DNA from: Thermococcus radiotolerans
Lineage (GTDB): Archaea > Methanobacteriota_B > Thermococci > Thermococcales > Thermococcaceae
Reading direction: 5' to 3'
DNA length: 64,000 bases
Assembly (NCBI RefSeq): GCF_002214565.1
Contig: NZ_CP015106.1
Span: 372,001 to 436,000, forward strand
Part shown: positions 60,919 to 64,000 of the stretch, piece by piece
Layout: each line of letters begins with the position of its first letter
Numbering within the stretch: the stretch's first letter is position 1
The notes under the pieces: generated by a model
Told to the model about the DNA's origin: nothing
What the model saw: the letters and a program-made list of their open reading frames with translations, nothing else
Databases searched by the model: none
Program-made: the position numbers and the translations under genes

Positions 60919-62202
60919 TCAGAGGTCCTTGCCGACGATGTATATCCTCTTGGTCTTTCCGAGCCTCTTCGGAAGGTCGGCCCTGAGCTTCTCAAGGGGA
61001 ACCGCCTCGATGACCAGCTCTGCCTGCTTGGACTCCTCCACCTCGTAGCGAACCGGGTTGTTCGCCTCGTAGATGAGCTCCCTGACTTCGTCCTCTATTC
61101 CTGCCGGCTTTTCTCCGCTGTAGGCGACGCGGAGTATGGCCTTCGGCTTGGGGTTCTCGGGTGAGAGCGGGTGGTAGATTATCACGAAGTCAAGGAGGTC
61201 CGGATGGTCGTAGACTATCTCCATCACCTGGTCGATGTGGAGCTTGGCTCCAGCGAGCGTTACGACGTCCTTGATGCGGATTATATTCCTGACCTCGCCG
61301 TTCTCGATCCTTGCGAGGTCGCCGATGTCGTAGTTGAAGAGGGGCAGACCTGTAAGTTCGCCCTCCCTCATGACCTTGGTTATGTAGATGCGCTTGTAGT
61401 CGTCGTAGCCGTCGCCGTTGTCCTTGAGGACTACTATGGACTCCTCGAAGTTGAACTTCGTTGCCTTCTTCCTCGTGATGACTCGGTATCCGGTTATGGC
61501 GTCCTCCGTCGATCCGAAGTTGTCTATTATCACGGCGTTTTCAAACAGCTCGAGGGTCGCCCTCGCGAGCTCTGGGGTCAGGGTTTCTCCTCCGACCACT
61601 ATTGTCTGGATGTCCTTCTTTATGGACTCGGGGAGAACGAGGCCAAGGTTGTAGGCAGTTGCCGTCAGGCAGAACAGGGCAGTTGGTTTTATGTCCTGAA
61701 GCTCCCTGAGGAGCATCTCCTTGTCGAGGAGGTATTGAATTGGTATCTGGTAATAGGCGGACTTCGCGTTGAGCGCTTCAAAGCTTCCGAAGGCAAACAT
61801 GCCCGACGAAGATGGCAGCGGTGGGAAGAACGAGGCAATTCTGTCTCCTTTGTCCATGTACTCCCTGATCCAGGGCCTCACCTGTCGGGCCGTTCTGAAA
61901 CGGTCGTCCCGGGAGTACGCAATCCGTTTGGGTTTCCCGGTCGTGCCGCTCGTCCTCATCACGGTGTAAAATATCCGCGCCTCCTGGATGTAGTCGGGCC
62001 ATACCTTATCGATGGCATAGAGGTCGTGGGGGGTTATCTTTACGGTATCGACGAGATTGGCGAGGTCCTCGAGGGACAGTCCATCGGGGTCAACGCTTGA
62101 GAACTTCTCCTGCCAGAATCGTGTCGTCTCCAGGGCTTTTCCAAGGGTGTACCTGAAGTCATCAAACCCCTCCCCATCAACCCTTCCAACAATCAAAGTC
62201 AT
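60919..62202 (-). CDS. PaaK-like AMP-forming ligase (ANL superfamily)
   Basis: This 427-residue protein has the adenylation P-loop MRTSGTTGKPKRIAYS (about 82-97), FGSTED near 240, YDIGDLARIENGEV near 290, and a C-terminal lid domain. It resembles phenylacetate-CoA ligase (PaaK) and related acyl-activating enzymes; the acyl substrate is unknown. GGTGA lies 6 nt before the ATG at 62202; the GTG at 62208 is rejected. It is divergent from a related, shorter gene across a 119-bp intergenic region with two TATA elements. Confidence 0.85.
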   Translation of the reverse strand: MTLIVGRVDGEGFDDFRYTLGKALETTRFWQEKFSSVDPDGLSLEDLANLVDTVKITPHDLYAIDKVWPDYIQEARIFYTVMRTSGTTGKPKRIAYSRDDRFRTARQVRPWIREYMDKGDRIASFFPPLPSSSGMFAFGSFEALNAKSAYYQIPIQYLLDKEMLLRELQDIKPTALFCLTATAYNLGLVLPESIKKDIQTIVVGGETLTPELARATLELFENAVIIDNFGSTEDAITGYRVITRKKATKFNFEESIVVLKDNGDGYDDYKRIYITKVMREGELTGLPLFNYDIGDLARIENGEVRNIIRIKDVVTLAGAKLHIDQVMEIVYDHPDLLDFVIIYHPLSPENPKPKAILRVAYSGEKPAGIEDEVRELIYEANNPVRYEVEESKQAELVIEAVPLEKLRADLPKRLGKTKRIYIVGKDL

Positions 62203-62237
62203 GTACACTCACCGGAACAATACATCGCGCTAATGGT

Positions 62238-62302
62238 ATATAACCGTTGGGGTTTGTCCAACCAACTACGGATGAATTCCAACAAGAAAGGTTTTTATAT
62301 GG
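62238..62302. promoter_or_regulatory. Divergent TATA elements of the PaaK-like gene pair
   Basis: TTATATACC on the minus strand (about 62240-62250) serves the left gene. GGTTTTTATATGG (62290-62302) lies about 25 nt before the ATG at 62322 of the right gene, which is then probably leaderless. A short dyad (GTTGG/CCAAC) stands between the two. Confidence 0.5.
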
Positions 62303-62321
62303 TTCCTGTTAAATCATCTCC

Positions 62322-63380
62322 ATGAACTATCGAGAAATATTGGATAACCTCTATAAGGATCCGCTGAAAATCGATGACTCAGATATAAAGGAGTATCTCA
62401 GAGAGGTTTTTGAGTTTCATTTTCAAACTACCCCTTACTGGAGAAGAGTCTCCGCAGAGCTTCGGCTGGATTTGGATTCGATATTCCAAGGAACTCTGGA
62501 GGAGATTTTCGAGAATATTTTTAATTCCGGCCTCATCGTGGAGGAGGAATACCTCCGGCACAACTGGGTGGAGTTCGTTCCCGACGGGTACACCGGGAGG
62601 ATCAGGTTCTATCAATCCTCCGGAACCACCAGGGAACGGGCCATCGGCCACTGGGATAGAGAGTACCTTATCGCGGTCCGCAGGTATCTGAGGACCTCTC
62701 TCGATGAGATTTACGCCCTCGATAAAACTTACGATGAGAGCCACCGGATGAGAACGATCGCTCACGGTCCCTACGGATGGTTTCAGGAGGAGATCAGCGA
62801 GCTGGTGTGGAGCTACGGGGGTTTGCTATACTTCATAGGCATGGAAACCGATGGGCTGAAAAAAGTCTACGAAACCCAGGGATTGCCTGCGGTTTTGAAG
62901 ATACTGGATCCGCTGGTCAGGTACACGAACCGCATCATGGAGCGGGACTCCATAAACACCGTACGCTCGGCGCCTCCGCTGATGACTCTCTTTGAACCGT
63001 ACAGCGAGGACATCGAGACGGCGATAATCAGCGGTGTAGGTGTGAACCACGAATTCTTCGAGGCCCTGGGTGAGAAATTCGAGGGCGCAAAGCTTATACC
63101 CCTCTACGGCTATTATCTCATTGGCGATCTGATGGGCATACACAAGGGCAGGGAGTTCTGGTACTATCCCAACTACCCGTTCACGATAGTCTTCCCAATG
63201 AAGAGGGAGGGGGATGGGTACAGGATAGTGAAGCACCACGAACGCGGAAGGGTGGCCATGCTGATAGCCAGACCCGAAGTCCTGGTTGTTAAATTTGAGG
63301 ACGAAACGGCGCTCAGAACCCCTCCGTATGGGCCGTTTAAATGGGACGGATTCGGAGACCCCGAAAGGAAAGTGGGGTGA
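62322..63380 (+). CDS. Divergent PaaK-like protein, probably without lid domain
   Basis: This 352-residue protein resembles the N-terminal adenylation part of PaaK-like enzymes: an early PYWRR, the P-loop FYQSSGTTRERAIGHW (about 95-110) and LIPLYGYYLIGDLMG in the place of the YGxTE region. The P-loop lacks the usual GxPK, having RERA. It ends after RPEVLVVKFEDE...GDPERKVG, at a point where the C-terminal lid domain (about 100 residues) would begin. It may be a carrier-dependent activating enzyme or a pseudo-enzyme. It is followed by a membrane-protein gene on the same strand, 3 nt later. Confidence 0.65.
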   Translation: MNYREILDNLYKDPLKIDDSDIKEYLREVFEFHFQTTPYWRRVSAELRLDLDSIFQGTLEEIFENIFNSGLIVEEEYLRHNWVEFVPDGYTGRIRFYQSSGTTRERAIGHWDREYLIAVRRYLRTSLDEIYALDKTYDESHRMRTIAHGPYGWFQEEISELVWSYGGLLYFIGMETDGLKKVYETQGLPAVLKILDPLVRYTNRIMERDSINTVRSAPPLMTLFEPYSEDIETAIISGVGVNHEFFEALGEKFEGAKLIPLYGYYLIGDLMGIHKGREFWYYPNYPFTIVFPMKREGDGYRIVKHHERGRVAMLIARPEVLVVKFEDETALRTPPYGPFKWDGFGDPERKVG

Positions 63381-63383
63381 GAT

Positions 63384-64000
63384 GTGTTGGATGGCATTCA
63401 TGCGTTGGTGCTTACCGAGGCCGCAATGGTCCTGATAGCGGACCTAATGGCCGCAGGATGGATATTCCGCATATACCTTCGTAATCGGAGAAGATCAGCC
63501 CTGGCCTTCTCGTTGGCGTGGATATTTGATTTCCTGGCTATTCTCTCCACAACCCTTACAAACCCCACAATTCAGATGATCGGTATACTCCTGCTGCCGG
63601 CGTTCTCTGCCTTACTCTTCTACGGTGCTGTGAGGTTCCTTGAGGAGGAGTCCATCACCGTCAGGTACAGAACTCTGGCCGTACTGGCGGTAATGCCAGT
63701 GGCGTTTATGGTATACATGGTTGGGGTGTATCTCTACACCGGAGACGCTGTGTGGACCATAACGAGCGCCGCCACCCTTGGAATAACGGGCGTGTTCGTC
63801 ATAGCGGGAGGGCTCCTGTTGAGGGAGACCGAGGAGATTTACAAGAGCGCCGTTAAATACCTCTACATCAGCATAATTCTCTTTGGGCTGCACCTGATTC
63901 CCGCCGCGCTCTTTGGAATCGAGGAGTGGTACAAGGCCGTTGGTTTCACGCTCTCCACGATACTGATAGTGAGCATGGTAGTGGCCATGGTAAAGCTCAC
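63384..64000 (+). CDS. Multi-pass membrane protein, 5' part (runs off the window)
   Basis: An uninterrupted frame runs from GTG 63384 to the end of the window, 205 codons. The protein has about six hydrophobic segments (for example LVLTEAAMVLIADLMAAGWIF, in pieces, and VMPVAFMVYMVGVYLY, SAATLGITGVFVIAGGLLL, LYISIILFGLHLIPAAL), so it is an integral membrane protein with short charged loops. The start may be GTG 63384 or TTG 63387; GGGGTGA (63374-63380) is the SD and favours the second for spacing. It follows the short PaaK-like gene by 3 nt and is probably made from the same transcript. No family recognised. Confidence 0.7.
   Translation, partial: MLDGIHALVLTEAAMVLIADLMAAGWIFRIYLRNRRRSALAFSLAWIFDFLAILSTTLTNPTIQMIGILLLPAFSALLFYGAVRFLEEESITVRYRTLAVLAVMPVAFMVYMVGVYLYTGDAVWTITSAATLGITGVFVIAGGLLLRETEEIYKSAVKYLYISIILFGLHLIPAALFGIEEWYKAVGFTLSTILIVSMVVAMVKL

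Noticed and set aside
62250-62275. GTTGG/CCAAC dyad between the PaaK-like genes as an operator
   Set aside because: Only 5-bp arms with a 7-nt loop; too short to claim on its own.

Overview
The window reads as a chromosomal segment of a hyperthermophilic archaeon of the order Thermococcales, most likely a moderately GC-rich Thermococcus. The evidence is archaeal EF-2, EF-1A, ABCE1, thermosome, TiaS, Taw2, archease/RtcB and Bud32, a tungsten-type aldehyde:ferredoxin oxidoreductase homologue, tRNA genes with encoded CCA, purine-rich Shine-Dalgarno (SD) sites of the GGAGGTGA type, and TATA elements about 25-30 nt before inferred transcription starts. There is no CRISPR array, transposase, integrase, rRNA or obvious pseudogene. 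Gene packing is tight, with many ATGA/TGATG overlaps and several convergent pairs that overlap at their 3' ends.

Layout. 1-2317: end of EF-2, EF-1A, ribosomal S10 and tRNA-Ser(GGA), one translation block. 2574-8054: AOR-family oxidoreductase, a 51-aa four-cysteine protein, wyosine enzyme Taw2, a probable C/D box sRNA in front of a Cas4-like nuclease, an MBL hydrolase and a small DUF1931 protein. 8241-15630: the cyclic 2,3-diphosphoglycerate pair (pgk2/cpgS), a glutamine amidotransferase/CBS/double metallophosphoesterase set, an orphan HsdR-N-like nuclease, and an AIR-synthase-like/membrane/HTH set. 15822-20127: two related secreted CWB2-like proteins on either side of ABCE1. 20167-26142: Hrq1/YprA-type helicase, an archaeal ATPase with a repeat-rich control region, YigZ, a HAD protein, a PAP2 protein and tRNA-Thr(CGT). 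26143-31424: repeat-bearing noncoding DNA, DMT transporter, glycosyltransferase, PanB, then archease, an m5C methyltransferase and an RsmF-C-like protein, with RtcB next (31461-32900). 32949-40898: ABC exporter with a NEW3-like surface protein, MoaC, a MutS-related ATPase, Bud32. 41016-47819: thermosome, two HtpX proteases, amidohydrolase, unusual SDR, deoxyhypusine synthase.

47932-55345 is a tight six-gene redox operon: AGPS/GlcD-like FAD enzyme, HdrB/GlpC-like Fe-S protein, BON-GlpA-BFD fusion, NAD(FAD) oxidoreductase, DUF1667 and a divergent FGGY kinase. I read it as a pathway that phosphorylates and oxidises a polyol or a related compound. 55362-64000: a second archaeal ATPase (DUF234 type), TiaS, GNAT, an HTH regulator, an HD phosphohydrolase, a divergent pair of PaaK-like adenylating enzymes and the start of a membrane protein that runs off the window.

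Most notable: (1) both archaeal ATPase genes have the same promoter geometry, with a TATA element, then a perfect 12-bp inverted repeat covering the expected transcription start and the SD, then the ATG; (2) a C/D box sRNA candidate with two exactly 12-nt guides; (3) a related noncoding repeat downstream of both tRNA genes; (4) the six-gene redox/kinase operon. Functions are assigned by reading the proteins and recalling families. No database search was run.
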